A DNA stretch of 50,167 nt from a virus: positions 1-50,167 of the IMG/VR virus record IMGVR_UViG_3300024505_000286. One strand, 5' to 3'. The position numbers and the translations under genes are program-made. The notes beneath the pieces were generated by a model. It was not told the DNA's origin and searched no databases. It worked only from the letters and a program-made list of their open reading frames with translations. Below are positions 1 to 8,553 of this stretch, piece after piece (positions within the stretch are counted from its first letter, which is position 1; each line of letters begins with the position of its first letter).

Positions 1-3000
1 GTGGTTGTGCTAGATGTGGTGGTTGTGCTAGTACTAGATGTGGTGGTTGTAGTGCTTGTACTAGATGTAGTGGTAGTAGTTACAGGAGTTGCTGTTCCTT
101 CCAAATCACAGTTGTAAAGATACACAATACCTGCAAGAGCACAATCAAGTGTTGTAGTTGTGGTGGTGGTTGGAATAGGTCCAATTGTACCAACAAGCAC
201 ATCAAAGTCATCACAGCATCCGTTGATACCAGAATAGAAGAAGTTGTTTTCTCCAATATACCAATTAGGCAGATAGCTATGGAAGCTTATCCAGCTCTTT
301 GTATTGAAGTTGAAAGACACTGTCCAGCTCTTGTTACAGAAGTATTTTTCATCAGATACAGATATAGGTATTCTGATTATAAGACCATTCACTTCTTTAA
401 CATCATAAAATGTCCTTGTATTTTCATCATACATGATGGAATTCACCTTAGGAACATAATCAAGCTTTGTAATAAGCACACGGTCATACTTGCTGTCATA
501 CACACCATGTAATCCAATCCCTGTGAAGTTGTTGTCTGTGTTCACCTTAGGGAAGTAACGCAAGATTTCAAATGCCAGATGGTCTGTAAAGAACCTGTTA
601 AGACCAGATCCAAAACCAGACAAATCTACAGCCTCTGTTCCAGCTATTAGGAACACCTGACCCCTCTTAGCATCCACACTCACTTGTCCTTGTGGAATCT
701 TCAATAACATCTTGTTTTGAGTTCCTACATATCCCAAATCAGTTTCTGCGAAGTCAATTGGGGGTGCTCCTCTAAACAACCTTGGATTGCCTACATAGGC
801 AGCCTGAGGGTTACTTGTATCTATTGTAAGGAGGTTGTTATACATGAGTGTCTTGTTCTCAAAACGAGCAAGAACAGCTCTGTTCTGAATTCCATCTAGA
901 GACACAAGATCTCCAAAGTTCTGAGGGAAATCATAATAGGAGATGGCTCTGTAAATCAACCAGCTATTCACTCTGTTGTCAGCATCTATGTTCTGGCTAT
1001 CAGAATAGATGGCTCTGAATGGATAGTAGGTGTAACAAGGTTTGTCCCAGTCGATAGGCAAATGGGTGAATGTATTCTCCCTGTTTTGCTTAGAATAGCT
1101 CACATTGTAATAGTAGGTGTTATCCTGAGCAATAGGTACAAAGCTTTGCTGCACCCAGTCATCAGGAATACCTGTGCTCACGTGAGGCCAGAAATCACCC
1201 TCTCTATTATTGAACGCCTGACGCAGGTCAATATTGTAAGAGCTTTCACAATAGAAGTTGGGAATACCATATGCAAACAGATAGAAATATCCATCATAGT
1301 ATGTCCTGTTTGGATTGGTTGAAATAATGGTGCCTTGTAAAATAGTGGTGGTTGTGGTAGTGGTGATTGAAGGCGTAACAATAACACCCTGATCGTTAGG
1401 GCAATCAAAGTTGTGAGCCTTATAAGATATGATGTTGGTTAATGTTCCTCCACTACTTACATAATCCTTCAGAATAGATCTGGCTGAGTGCCAGTATTTT
1501 GGATAGGCTATATTACCAATCTCATCATAGAATATATCACTGTCATCAGGAGCGTTCACCCTATTATCTATAAAGAAAGGAAGCTTGCTCTTGAATGCAA
1601 ATCTACTGATGAATGTATCACCACCAAACACTGTACGTGGTTGGTCAACACTATTTATAATTGCCTGATAACCAGTGTCTACAGTGTCATATGAATAGAT
1701 CTGTCCATATTGATTTGGGAAGATGTTCTTCATAGAAGCATAATAAGACACAACAGATATGTCTTCTTCCTTACCAGGAACATCACAGTTACCAATCTCT
1801 GATATGGTGAATCTAGACTTGTCTGTAACCAAAGGACTTCCTGAAGACACCATGTTAGGACTTTGGTCTGGGAAAGGAAGCGCTGGTCTGTCTAGATCAG
1901 TTCTCAAATATACAGATGATTCCCTCTGGAAGTTGTTGATGTTGTATACATCACCAACATTCTGCACACCAGGAATCAAATATCTAGCAATGTCTAAGTT
2001 TCTCTGCTTTATACCAAGGTTGTCAGGAACTCCAACACCATAGTTGTAATCAGCTACAGAGTTGAAAGAATAAGCATAGTTTTTTCTGGTGATACCGTTT
2101 ACATAGATTGTCAAATATGCCTGATATGTGGTGAACATAGCAGTGGCACTAAACGGTGTGGTGAGAGCACCTAGTTTATTAGAACTGTTAAGAGCATCCA
2201 CCTGAGCTTGTTCTGTCAAGAGCTTGTATTTAGCATTGCTCTTCACCTCAACAAAATGGGCCTTGCCACCACCAAACATTACACTCTCAAGCTTCAGAAT
2301 ACCACCTAAGAATGGCTGTCCAAAGGAAGTTTCAGGAGAGTTGAATATCTGTCTGTACTTCTCTGTTACAGCGTGCTGTGGAGTTTCTATTTTACAATTA
2401 GGACCAGTGACACGTGTAGGACCAGTGAAACATATATTATCAGGTGTTCCTTCTATCACCTTTGGGATTGTTCCAGGAACTGCATTGAATGTAAATGTTT
2501 CTACATTTGGCCATCCTGTTATCCATTCTGTAGAAGGTCCGTTGTATATATCAACCCATTCTATCCTATTACCTGTCTTTAAAAATGTAGGAGGACATAT
2601 TGTTGCCACCCAAACATCATATGTAGAAAGTCCTGTTCTTCCTGTTGCAGGGGATAACACCAAAGGCTTGCTTGTAGAACATAAATGGTATGTTCCTGTA
2701 GAATAATATTTCTGTGTACCCTGTTTATTACTGTTGCAATCTGTGTATAACACCTCTGCACAGTTGGCACCACCATCAGAGCATGGACCAAGAGACGATA
2801 TCTCTATTGTGTAATCATCACAAATCTGTGTCCAGGCATTGTTGTTCTCATTAAGGAATGGATCTACATTAAGATCGTTGTATGGATAGTTGGGATAGAA
2901 GTAGGTTTGCTTCTCTCTTTCATACGTATTCACATTCCTAAGGATGCCCTTTGCTACAATAGATTTGTTTGTGCCACGGTCTGCACGTATAATCTTGAAT

Positions 3001-4661
3001 CCAACAATATCACTTTTCTGGTCATCTGTCAAACTAGATGACTGAATGAGAGCCTCCACTTGCTGTATATCCAGATGTACACCAATAGGGAATACAGCAT
3101 CATTTCCCTGCACCATTGCTGTAGGTCCTAAGAAAATCTTAGACTCATATGCAGCACTGATGTTTATATCTGGGAACTTGTGATGTCTAATTGGTTGACC
3201 AGCCAAATCACCCCAAACATCTGCATTACAAGGATAGGTGTCTGTAGATTCCCAATATGCAAACTGACCATATTGGTATGGTCCTTTGTAGTCATCAGCA
3301 GGGGAATATTCAGGAGCAAATCCTGTAACAGATGCTGTGTTGTATATCTTCCAATATGGACTGGTTCCTGTAAAAGGATCAGGTTCTCCAATGAAGTCAT
3401 CATTTGCTGGAGAAACTGGTGTTAAGTCAAAGCTTGTTGCTATCCTACCAGGAATATGGAATCCATCTGTTTGCTTGCCATTCTTAAGCAAGAATACTAT
3501 TTCAAATGCATACACTTCGTCCCTCAGATAACCTCTAAGGTTGGTGGCATTCAATTCATCTGCGTAATTCTCATTAGCAGGAATTCTCCAGCTTTCCCAC
3601 TGAAGATTGATTTGATTTGCAATGCTTTGATAGTTGATACGATCAATGGATGTAAGATTGTCCCATATAAGAATATCTTGAGCTGTTGTCAGGTCTTGTG
3701 CAATATCATAATAAGGGAATTTCTCAAATATATCATTGATGGTAAGACGGATTTGTGTAACGTTCTGACCAGTGTATGTGATTTGCTTTTGTACATTATC
3801 AATGTAATATGTACCCACTAGCTCCACAGAAGTGATATCATTCACTGTTCTGATCACCGCCAAGTTGAAATATTGGTAGAGCCCACTGTCCTCAAGATTG
3901 CTGATATTAAGGATGATGGATTTACCAACAGGATAGTTGAAGTTCACTGATGTAATAAACTCATCAGCAATAGGTGTTGGGTTGGTAACAGAATAATAGG
4001 ATGTGTAAGGATTGCCCTGAGGATCAGAGTATTGTATAGCAAACTGGTATGTGCCAGCAGTGAGATTTCCTGTGCTAGTGACATCTGTTACATCCAGTTG
4101 AGGAATCTTGAAATTAGGCTGGAGTTTGAGTTGATTACAGTCTAGATCGTCTGTATACTCAGGATGGCAGAAAGGAGTGCCAGACTTCAACACCTTAGGA
4201 ATGTTGTCAATGTCTAGGTATCTTCTGGGATTGTAACCATCTGTCCAATATATCTCAGTGGTGCAGTTGGTAATCTTGTGCGCCACCTTTTGTATGGGAT
4301 AGCTAGTGTTAAAGTTGAGACATGGAGCATTTACAAGTACACGATAGACGCAATCATTGTTTTCCATATATCCAATCTGACTAGCTCCAGTGTCTGGATT
4401 GGTGATGAAGAATACATGTTTGTTTCTTTCTTGGATGAAATGATTACCTATAAGTACAAAGCCAGAAGGGAATGTAACACACAGTTCATTCCCTGGCTCA
4501 TTCTGATAGTTTACAGAATTAGAGTCAAAGTTTTCAACAGCAGCGTTTAATGCATACGTAAGTTTCCCCTTCTGTATTTGATTAGGGGTTTGGTCCATGT
4601 TAAGACCAGTGGTAGCATTATTATATTCCTGCCTAATATTACCTTGTTCCTGTTCAGCCAT
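1..4661 (-). CDS. Giant tail stabilisation / muzzle-like protein, 3' end beyond window
   Basis: The reading frame is open from an ATG at 4661 to the left edge, at least 1553 codons without a stop, so the C terminus is missing. The product starts MAEQEQGNIRQEYNN and is rich in aromatic, Asn and Thr residues, as expected of a large beta-structured virion protein. Size, position directly downstream of the tail tubular gene, and the segment SFHSYLPNWYIGENNFFYS near residue 1465 resemble the crAss-like stabilisation (P22 gp10-type, muzzle) proteins. Exact seven-Thr tracts occur at residues 1100-1106 and 1498-1504, and a Thr/Ser-rich stretch runs from residue 1528 to the edge. Such proteins form the distal tail and hold adsorption proteins. 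The virion assignment is firm; the exact homology is inferred from context. The start lies 5 nt after the stop of the tubular gene. Confidence 0.75.
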   Translation of the reverse strand, partial: MAEQEQGNIRQEYNNATTGLNMDQTPNQIQKGKLTYALNAAVENFDSNSVNYQNEPGNELCVTFPSGFVLIGNHFIQERNKHVFFITNPDTGASQIGYMENNDCVYRVLVNAPCLNFNTSYPIQKVAHKITNCTTEIYWTDGYNPRRYLDIDNIPKVLKSGTPFCHPEYTDDLDCNQLKLQPNFKIPQLDVTDVTSTGNLTAGTYQFAIQYSDPQGNPYTSYYSVTNPTPIADEFITSVNFNYPVGKSIILNISNLEDSGLYQYFNLAVIRTVNDITSVELVGTYYIDNVQKQITYTGQNVTQIRLTINDIFEKFPYYDIAQDLTTAQDILIWDNLTSIDRINYQSIANQINLQWESWRIPANENYADELNATNLRGYLRDEVYAFEIVFLLKNGKQTDGFHIPGRIATSFDLTPVSPANDDFIGEPDPFTGTSPYWKIYNTASVTGFAPEYSPADDYKGPYQYGQFAYWESTDTYPCNADVWGDLAGQPIRHHKFPDINISAAYESKIFLGPTAMVQGNDAVFPIGVHLDIQQVEALIQSSSLTDDQKSDIVGFKIIRADRGTNKSIVAKGILRNVNTYEREKQTYFYPNYPYNDLNVDPFLNENNNAWTQICDDYTIEISSLGPCSDGGANCAEVLYTDCNSNKQGTQKYYSTGTYHLCSTSKPLVLSPATGRTGLSTYDVWVATICPPTFLKTGNRIEWVDIYNGPSTEWITGWPNVETFTFNAVPGTIPKVIEGTPDNICFTGPTRVTGPNCKIETPQHAVTEKYRQIFNSPETSFGQPFLGGILKLESVMFGGGKAHFVEVKSNAKYKLLTEQAQVDALNSSNKLGALTTPFSATAMFTTYQAYLTIYVNGITRKNYAYSFNSVADYNYGVGVPDNLGIKQRNLDIARYLIPGVQNVGDVYNINNFQRESSVYLRTDLDRPALPFPDQSPNMVSSGSPLVTDKSRFTISEIGNCDVPGKEEDISVVSYYASMKNIFPNQYGQIYSYDTVDTGYQAIINSVDQPRTVFGGDTFISRFAFKSKLPFFIDNRVNAPDDSDIFYDEIGNIAYPKYWHSARSILKDYVSSGGTLTNIISYKAHNFDCPNDQGVIVTPSITTTTTTTILQGTIISTNPNRTYYDGYFYLFAYGIPNFYCESSYNIDLRQAFNNREGDFWPHVSTGIPDDWVQQSFVPIAQDNTYYYNVSYSKQNRENTFTHLPIDWDKPCYTYYPFRAIYSDSQNIDADNRVNSWLIYRAISYYDFPQNFGDLVSLDGIQNRAVLARFENKTLMYNNLLTIDTSNPQAAYVGNPRLFRGAPPIDFAETDLGYVGTQNKMLLKIPQGQVSVDAKRGQVFLIAGTEAVDLSGFGSGLNRFFTDHLAFEILRYFPKVNTDNNFTGIGLHGVYDSKYDRVLITKLDYVPKVNSIMYDENTRTFYDVKEVNGLIIRIPISVSDEKYFCNKSWTVSFNFNTKSWISFHSYLPNWYIGENNFFYSGINGCCDDFDVLVGTIGPIPTTTTTTTLDCALAGIVYLYNCDLEGTATPVTTTTTSSTSTTTTTSSTSTTTTSSTT

Positions 4662-4666
4662 TAGTG

Positions 4667-5638
4667 TTAGTTATTGCGTCTCCAACCATATCTATTGGTA
4701 CGGTTAGGTAGTTCATACATGTTAAACCTATTAAGATCGTTGATTATTCTGCGTTGCTTGGTCCAAGGATCTTGTTTCTTAATCTCAATATCAGCCATAA
4801 TGAACGCCTCATCAGCCTGCTGTTTGTAGAAAGCTAGCTTTTGTTGAAGCTGATTAAATGTCTCATCATTGGTCTGATTGGTGAGCGTTTCAATCACTTT
4901 ATACTTAATGAAGGCTTCCACAAACTCCCTGATACGATAGTTGTCAGGAATCAATTGGTTACCCACTTGGTCATATTCTGTTGCATAGAAAAGCAGATGC
5001 ACTACACCATTGCGGAAGTTAGTAACAAACTTATTGTCTCTAATATCAAATGAATCATACCAGGAGGAACCAGGTGTAAACTCGTTGATAGGAGGTGCCT
5101 CTTGATAGAATTCCCAGTTGTTGGTATAATCTACACCACAGTTACCCTGTGCAGATATATTACCAGGCTTGAGAAGATATTCCTTTCTATAGAGTACAGG
5201 TGCTTGATTATTTGTCTTATATACAGCTTGCACCAAATCAGGCATACACTTAGGACAAAACTGTTGACCACAATTACCCTCTTCACAAGGATTACCATAC
5301 ACAATCACAGGGCTCACTTGAATAGTTGTAGAGCTAGCTGCTTGTGAATAGAACGAGTTGGCCTGCTGATATGGAAAACCATTTACAGCTGTACAAAGCC
5401 AAGCTTCACGAACAGCGTAGAAATTATCTGGGAGTCTTGCTTCATAGTCACAGATGTGAAGAATCTCTTGAGAAATCACATAAGTGGTTCTTCCCAGCTT
5501 TCTGAGACATTTGTCTAGATAGGTGGGAAACATCAAATCATCTACAGCTCCTGTATCAAAATAGCTTTTAAACTCTTCCTTGACGATAGAGTAGATAGGC
5601 TCAGGAGTGACGAAATTATATTTGTAATAGTATGCCAT
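4667..5638 (-). CDS. Tail tubular / head-tail connector-like protein
   Basis: A 323-residue protein beginning MAYYYKYNFVTPEPIYS. The N-terminal third (roughly residues 15-100: VKEEFKSYF, FPTYLDKCLRKLGR, ILHICDYEARLPDNFYAV) has the helical pattern typical of short-tail tubular or adaptor proteins of the P22 gp4 / crAss-like Ttub type. The middle holds a Cys cluster (CEEGNCGQQFCPKC, about residues 118-131). The basic C-terminal tail is rich in Asn and Arg. It follows the IHF-like gene with no gap and precedes the stabilisation gene, the order seen in crAss-like phages. The role, a collar ring below the portal, is inferred from that order and the N-terminal pattern. Confidence 0.65.
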   Translation of the reverse strand: MAYYYKYNFVTPEPIYSIVKEEFKSYFDTGAVDDLMFPTYLDKCLRKLGRTTYVISQEILHICDYEARLPDNFYAVREAWLCTAVNGFPYQQANSFYSQAASSTTIQVSPVIVYGNPCEEGNCGQQFCPKCMPDLVQAVYKTNNQAPVLYRKEYLLKPGNISAQGNCGVDYTNNWEFYQEAPPINEFTPGSSWYDSFDIRDNKFVTNFRNGVVHLLFYATEYDQVGNQLIPDNYRIREFVEAFIKYKVIETLTNQTNDETFNQLQQKLAFYKQQADEAFIMADIEIKKQDPWTKQRRIINDLNRFNMYELPNRTNRYGWRRNN

Positions 5639-6121
5639 CTATAATGCTTTTTTCCATTCTTGATATAAATGTTGGTATTTGTCATCAGCTCTCAGATAGT
5701 GGGAGAGAAGCCTAGACGTGTTCCTGGAAGGTTTGAAATACCACAGCGGTGAGTGTTTAAACCTAGCTGTTAATTTAAACCACATCCATCCAAAGAAATA
5801 ACCCTCTGTGTGAAAGTTGAAATTGTATATACGCTTACCTTTTTCTTTTGTCTTCTTCCAATCAATAGGAAGATTGACAAACTCTTTACCATCTATTCCT
5901 TTTATCTTCCTGCGCTTCTTCTTGCTTATTGAGAACTCACCAAACCCAAAGGGCAGCTTTGCTCGTTCTCCTGTCTCAAGAATATATTCTCTAAAGGCAT
6001 CATTAAAAGAATAGATGATGTTTCTCCACTGATCAAATGTAAGCTTGATGGACGGATGTTTCTTACAGAAACTGTTGTAGTTATCTTTGCTAGCGCTTCG
6101 CCAGTCTATCTTTACTCTCAT
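5639..6121 (-). CDS. HU/IHF-like DNA-binding protein (second copy)
   Basis: A 160-residue basic protein. Residues about 20-75 resemble the HU/IHF fold: a helical N-terminal part (TFDQWRNIIYSFNDAFREYILETG) followed by the strand LPFGFGEFSISKKKRRK, which matches the GFG-F turn of HU/IHF. The C-terminal part is rich in Trp, Phe and Lys and is not recognised. crAss-like phages typically carry two IHF-like genes, one next to the tail tubular gene as here. The likely role is DNA bending in the virion or at packaging; this is family-level inference. It abuts the tubular gene and is separated from the upstream structural gene by 1 nt. Confidence 0.65.
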   Translation of the reverse strand: MRVKIDWRSASKDNYNSFCKKHPSIKLTFDQWRNIIYSFNDAFREYILETGERAKLPFGFGEFSISKKKRRKIKGIDGKEFVNLPIDWKKTKEKGKRIYNFNFHTEGYFFGWMWFKLTARFKHSPLWYFKPSRNTSRLLSHYLRADDKYQHLYQEWKKAL

Positions 6122-6122
6122 A

Positions 6123-6851
6123 TCATCTCAAGTTTGGAGCGTTAGGTGCTTGACCATCAACGCCATCACTTGTGATGTCTGTCTTAAGTTTGAAATACGT
6201 AGTGAGAAGCTTCTGAGAAGTGAGCTCTAACACCTGCTTTTCTAGGTAGCCAGGCACTGGAGATTCTTTATCTAAAGGATTTACACACAGTTGCTCTGGT
6301 GTATAGCTAGGAGTTCCACATCCACATTCTGGATACATTATCTCATTTGGAACATCTTCCTCGAAAAGAGCAACTAGTCTGATTGCTTTTAGCAATGGGT
6401 TGTTTACATACAGATACCCATTTGAAATCCAATAGTATTCTTCCTTCTTAATAATTGGAAGCTTGAGCAAATTCACGTATCGGTTGATGGTTATTTCCTT
6501 AAGTTTCTTTCCCTGTCCACTCATGGCGTTAATTGAATAAACACCCTGAATTACATACTGATAGTTACCCTCTGTAATCCTAGGAAGCTTAAACTTCGTT
6601 CTAGAGACCGTGCAAGGATCAGCATAATCACAGCATTCAGAAATAGGAACTTCCACCATCTCTAGACAAGGAATGGTGGTAAAAACTGTATCGGTTGCCC
6701 ATAACTTCCTCAGATTAGTCTCACGCTTTATCAAGAGGAAGGCATTGTTCTTAATCTCAGACATAATAGCTCTATCTGTGATCAAGTTGTCTGTGGAGAG
6801 CAACTTGTGCATAGAGCGCGCATCTGAAACTAACTTCCTAAAAGTTGACAT
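6123..6851 (-). CDS. Conserved tail-ring-like virion protein
   Basis: A 242-residue protein, MSTFRKLVSDARSMHKLLSTD. The N-terminal segment (residues 1-55, VSDAR, LITDRAIMSEI, LIKRETNLRKLW) followed by TTIPCLEMVEVPISECC is a pattern I associate with a conserved structural protein of crAss-like and related Bacteroidota phages, found just before the IHF and tubular genes. No enzymatic motif is visible. Cys residues cluster near 73-79 (ECCDYADPC) and near 175-178. The gene shares one nucleotide with the upstream metallophosphoesterase gene (ATG A of one within the stop of the other), so the two are probably translated together. A ring or adaptor role in the tail is inferred from position. Confidence 0.5.
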   Translation of the reverse strand: MSTFRKLVSDARSMHKLLSTDNLITDRAIMSEIKNNAFLLIKRETNLRKLWATDTVFTTIPCLEMVEVPISECCDYADPCTVSRTKFKLPRITEGNYQYVIQGVYSINAMSGQGKKLKEITINRYVNLLKLPIIKKEEYYWISNGYLYVNNPLLKAIRLVALFEEDVPNEIMYPECGCGTPSYTPEQLCVNPLDKESPVPGYLEKQVLELTSQKLLTTYFKLKTDITSDGVDGQAPNAPNLR

Positions 6852-8101
6852 TATAAATACTGTTTGAATATATTTGTTATTCCATTATCATAGTCTATCA
6901 AGAATCCTGTCACTTCACCTTTGGTTATTGTGTACCCATTTTTATCATCCCATCCACTCTTAGCTGTGGAGAAGGCTGGAAGCTGATAGAACTTAATACC
7001 ATTGAAATCTAAACTCATTTCATGGTGTTTATCACCTGTAAATATGTAGAAATTATCGTGGTCTGACCATGCAAATTTGAACTCCATTGGGAACAGATGC
7101 GCAAGTTTTGCAGGCTTAAGAGCATCTCCGTGGTTGAACATCATTGCAGAACTTCCATAACTTACGTACTTCCTATACCTTGGAGATATGTCAAAATGCA
7201 CACGATATTCTTTTCTGTAATAGGTTTTCAACCAACTGGCTAAATGCCATCCTACATACTCATCATGATTGCCAGCTACAAATATCACCTCCACTTCTTC
7301 ACCCTTCTGAAGGAGAAGGTTTATCACACTCACTTCATGATCACAGATAGCTTGGAAAGCATCGTGATAGGACAAGATGTTTTGTTGGGGTGTACCCTTT
7401 GTAGTGGTGTTGGTAAACTCACTATTGAACTCATCAGAACCAATGATGTATTTGATATCTGTGAGATTGTTGGCTAGAGAGGCTTGGTCTAGGATGATCT
7501 CCACCCTCTGTATGAAATCACCAAAACGCTCGTCTATATCGTTATCCCCTGCTATATCTAGTTTGTTTAAATGGGCATCCTGTTTGTTGATAATAAGGCA
7601 AGCATCTTGTCTGCCTGCATCATACTTAGGAGCCACTATCTCAGGCGAAACAGGTGTATATGTCTCAAGAAATGTGATGAAATTATCTTGAAAAACTTGT
7701 TCTCCTTTCTTCTTGCCCAGCCATGCTTTCACTTGGTAGTGAGGCTGCTCAGCATTTCCCCAGTAGTTTTGTACGTATTTAGTTATTTCCCATTTCTCTG
7801 TATCAATCTTGCACTTCTCAATGAGCTCATCTAAACTTTTGATTTCCTCTTTAGAGTTGAAGACCACTTCTCCAGTTCCCCTTTGAACGTCTTCATAAAA
7901 TCTTACTATCTGATCTTCTAGCTCCCCAATGTAGTTCCCTATCTCTGCGTCATCCTGTGCCATCTGCGAACTTCGCAGCTCCTTTATCAAATCATCCACT
8001 TCGCTTTCTGTAATGTTGAGTTTGTCTGCATAGAACTTTTTGCTCTTTTTCCAGTGAAGCATATGCTCCATCTGTTGCAGAAGAGATTGATTTTCAGGCA
8101 T
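6851..8101 (-). CDS. Calcineurin-like metallophosphoesterase
   Basis: A 416-residue protein. Residues 20-45 (KKFYADKLNITESEVDDLIKE) look like a helix-turn-helix, followed by a coiled region to about 100. The phosphoesterase domain spans about 165-380 with metal-binding motifs in order: D175-x-H177, GSD at 221-223, GNHD at 277-280, H324, and GDKHH at 356-360. These fit the calcineurin-like superfamily, which hydrolyses phosphomonoesters or phosphodiesters. The substrate cannot be read from the sequence. Its own Bacteroidota-type promoter lies at 8130-8162 behind a terminator, so it begins a transcription unit that also covers the ring, IHF, tubular and stabilisation genes. An enzyme at the head of a tail operon could process DNA or nucleotides; this is inference. 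Confidence 0.8.
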   Translation of the reverse strand: MPENQSLLQQMEHMLHWKKSKKFYADKLNITESEVDDLIKELRSSQMAQDDAEIGNYIGELEDQIVRFYEDVQRGTGEVVFNSKEEIKSLDELIEKCKIDTEKWEITKYVQNYWGNAEQPHYQVKAWLGKKKGEQVFQDNFITFLETYTPVSPEIVAPKYDAGRQDACLIINKQDAHLNKLDIAGDNDIDERFGDFIQRVEIILDQASLANNLTDIKYIIGSDEFNSEFTNTTTKGTPQQNILSYHDAFQAICDHEVSVINLLLQKGEEVEVIFVAGNHDEYVGWHLASWLKTYYRKEYRVHFDISPRYRKYVSYGSSAMMFNHGDALKPAKLAHLFPMEFKFAWSDHDNFYIFTGDKHHEMSLDFNGIKFYQLPAFSTAKSGWDDKNGYTITKGEVTGFLIDYDNGITNIFKQYL

Positions 8102-8129
8102 TTACGTTTTAGTTTGATTAAAATTGGCC

Positions 8130-8162
8130 TAAAGGTACGAAAGTTTTTTCATATTTTCCAAA
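8130..8162 (-). promoter_or_regulatory. Bacteroidota-type promoter for the tail operon
   Basis: On the minus strand, TTTG (8162-8159) is followed after 21 nt by TACCTTTA (8137-8130), one mismatch from the Bacteroidota TTTG / TAnnTTTG promoter consensus. It lies 29 nt before the metallophosphoesterase start and downstream of a strong terminator, so it should drive the 8101-to-1 operon. Confidence 0.65.
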
Positions 8163-8206
8163 TTATTTTAACCAACTTCATTATTGTTACTAACTAAGTT
8201 AGTTAG

Positions 8207-8242
8207 AAAACAAAAACTCCCCAGGGCCATAGCCCCAGGGAG
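8207..8242 (-). terminator. Intrinsic terminator of the fibre region
   Basis: An 11-bp stem (8242-8232 with 8227-8217; two G-T pairs inside) and a 4-nt loop are followed on the minus strand by TTTTTGTTTT. It sits behind the small Cys-rich gene at 8278-8532. A second inverted repeat, ATCCCTG at 8244-8250 with CAGGGAT at 8263-8269, lies between it and the stop codon. Confidence 0.85.
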
Positions 8243-8277
8243 GATCCCTGAAAACCAACAAACAGGGATTTTTAACT

Positions 8278-8532
8278 TTATGAAGGTGTGCAACAATCGT
8301 CTATTTGACTCTGAAGGTTTACGATTTGTTGTTTCAGTATACAAATTTGTTCGTCTATTTTTTGAAGAGACACAGTCACTGTATCACATGTATGAATCTG
8401 TGTACATGGAAGGTTTGGACCACTGTATGACACACTATTCGTTGGAATAGGCTGTGCTGTACAAGGTTCACACGCAGCATAAACAGGAGTGACTACAGGT
8501 GTGCAGCATGGGTTTTGTGGAAGAAATATCAT
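8278..8532 (-). CDS. Small Cys-rich protein sharing the fibre N-terminal motif
   Basis: An 84-residue protein with ten cysteines, MIFLPQNPCCTPVVTPVYAAC. Residues about 34-60 (SVSYSGPNLPCTQIHTCDT) repeat the pattern V-x-Y-[ST]-G-x-x-x-P-x-x-x-I-x-T-x-D that occurs near the start of the neighbouring collar-domain fibre (CVRYTGVDVPVLGIQTGDS). The C-terminal part (SLQKIDEQICILKQQIVNLQSQID) is a short coiled coil. I infer a small virion protein that docks or trimerises like the base of the fibre. It is the last gene of its unit, 21 nt after the fibre gene and just before a terminator. Confidence 0.6.
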   Translation of the reverse strand: MIFLPQNPCCTPVVTPVYAACEPCTAQPIPTNSVSYSGPNLPCTQIHTCDTVTVSLQKIDEQICILKQQIVNLQSQIDDCCTPS

Positions 8533-8553
8533 TTTATGTAAAGAGTTTAGCTA

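Noticed and set aside
1-83. CRISPR-like or minisatellite repeat at the left edge
   Set aside because: The repeats are in frame in the tail gene and encode Thr/Ser; they have no spacers.
1-4661. Many plus-strand ORFs of 60-160 codons across the left arm
   Set aside because: They run antisense to long, well-formed minus-strand genes, have poor composition and no family patterns, and follow from the codon bias of the true strand.
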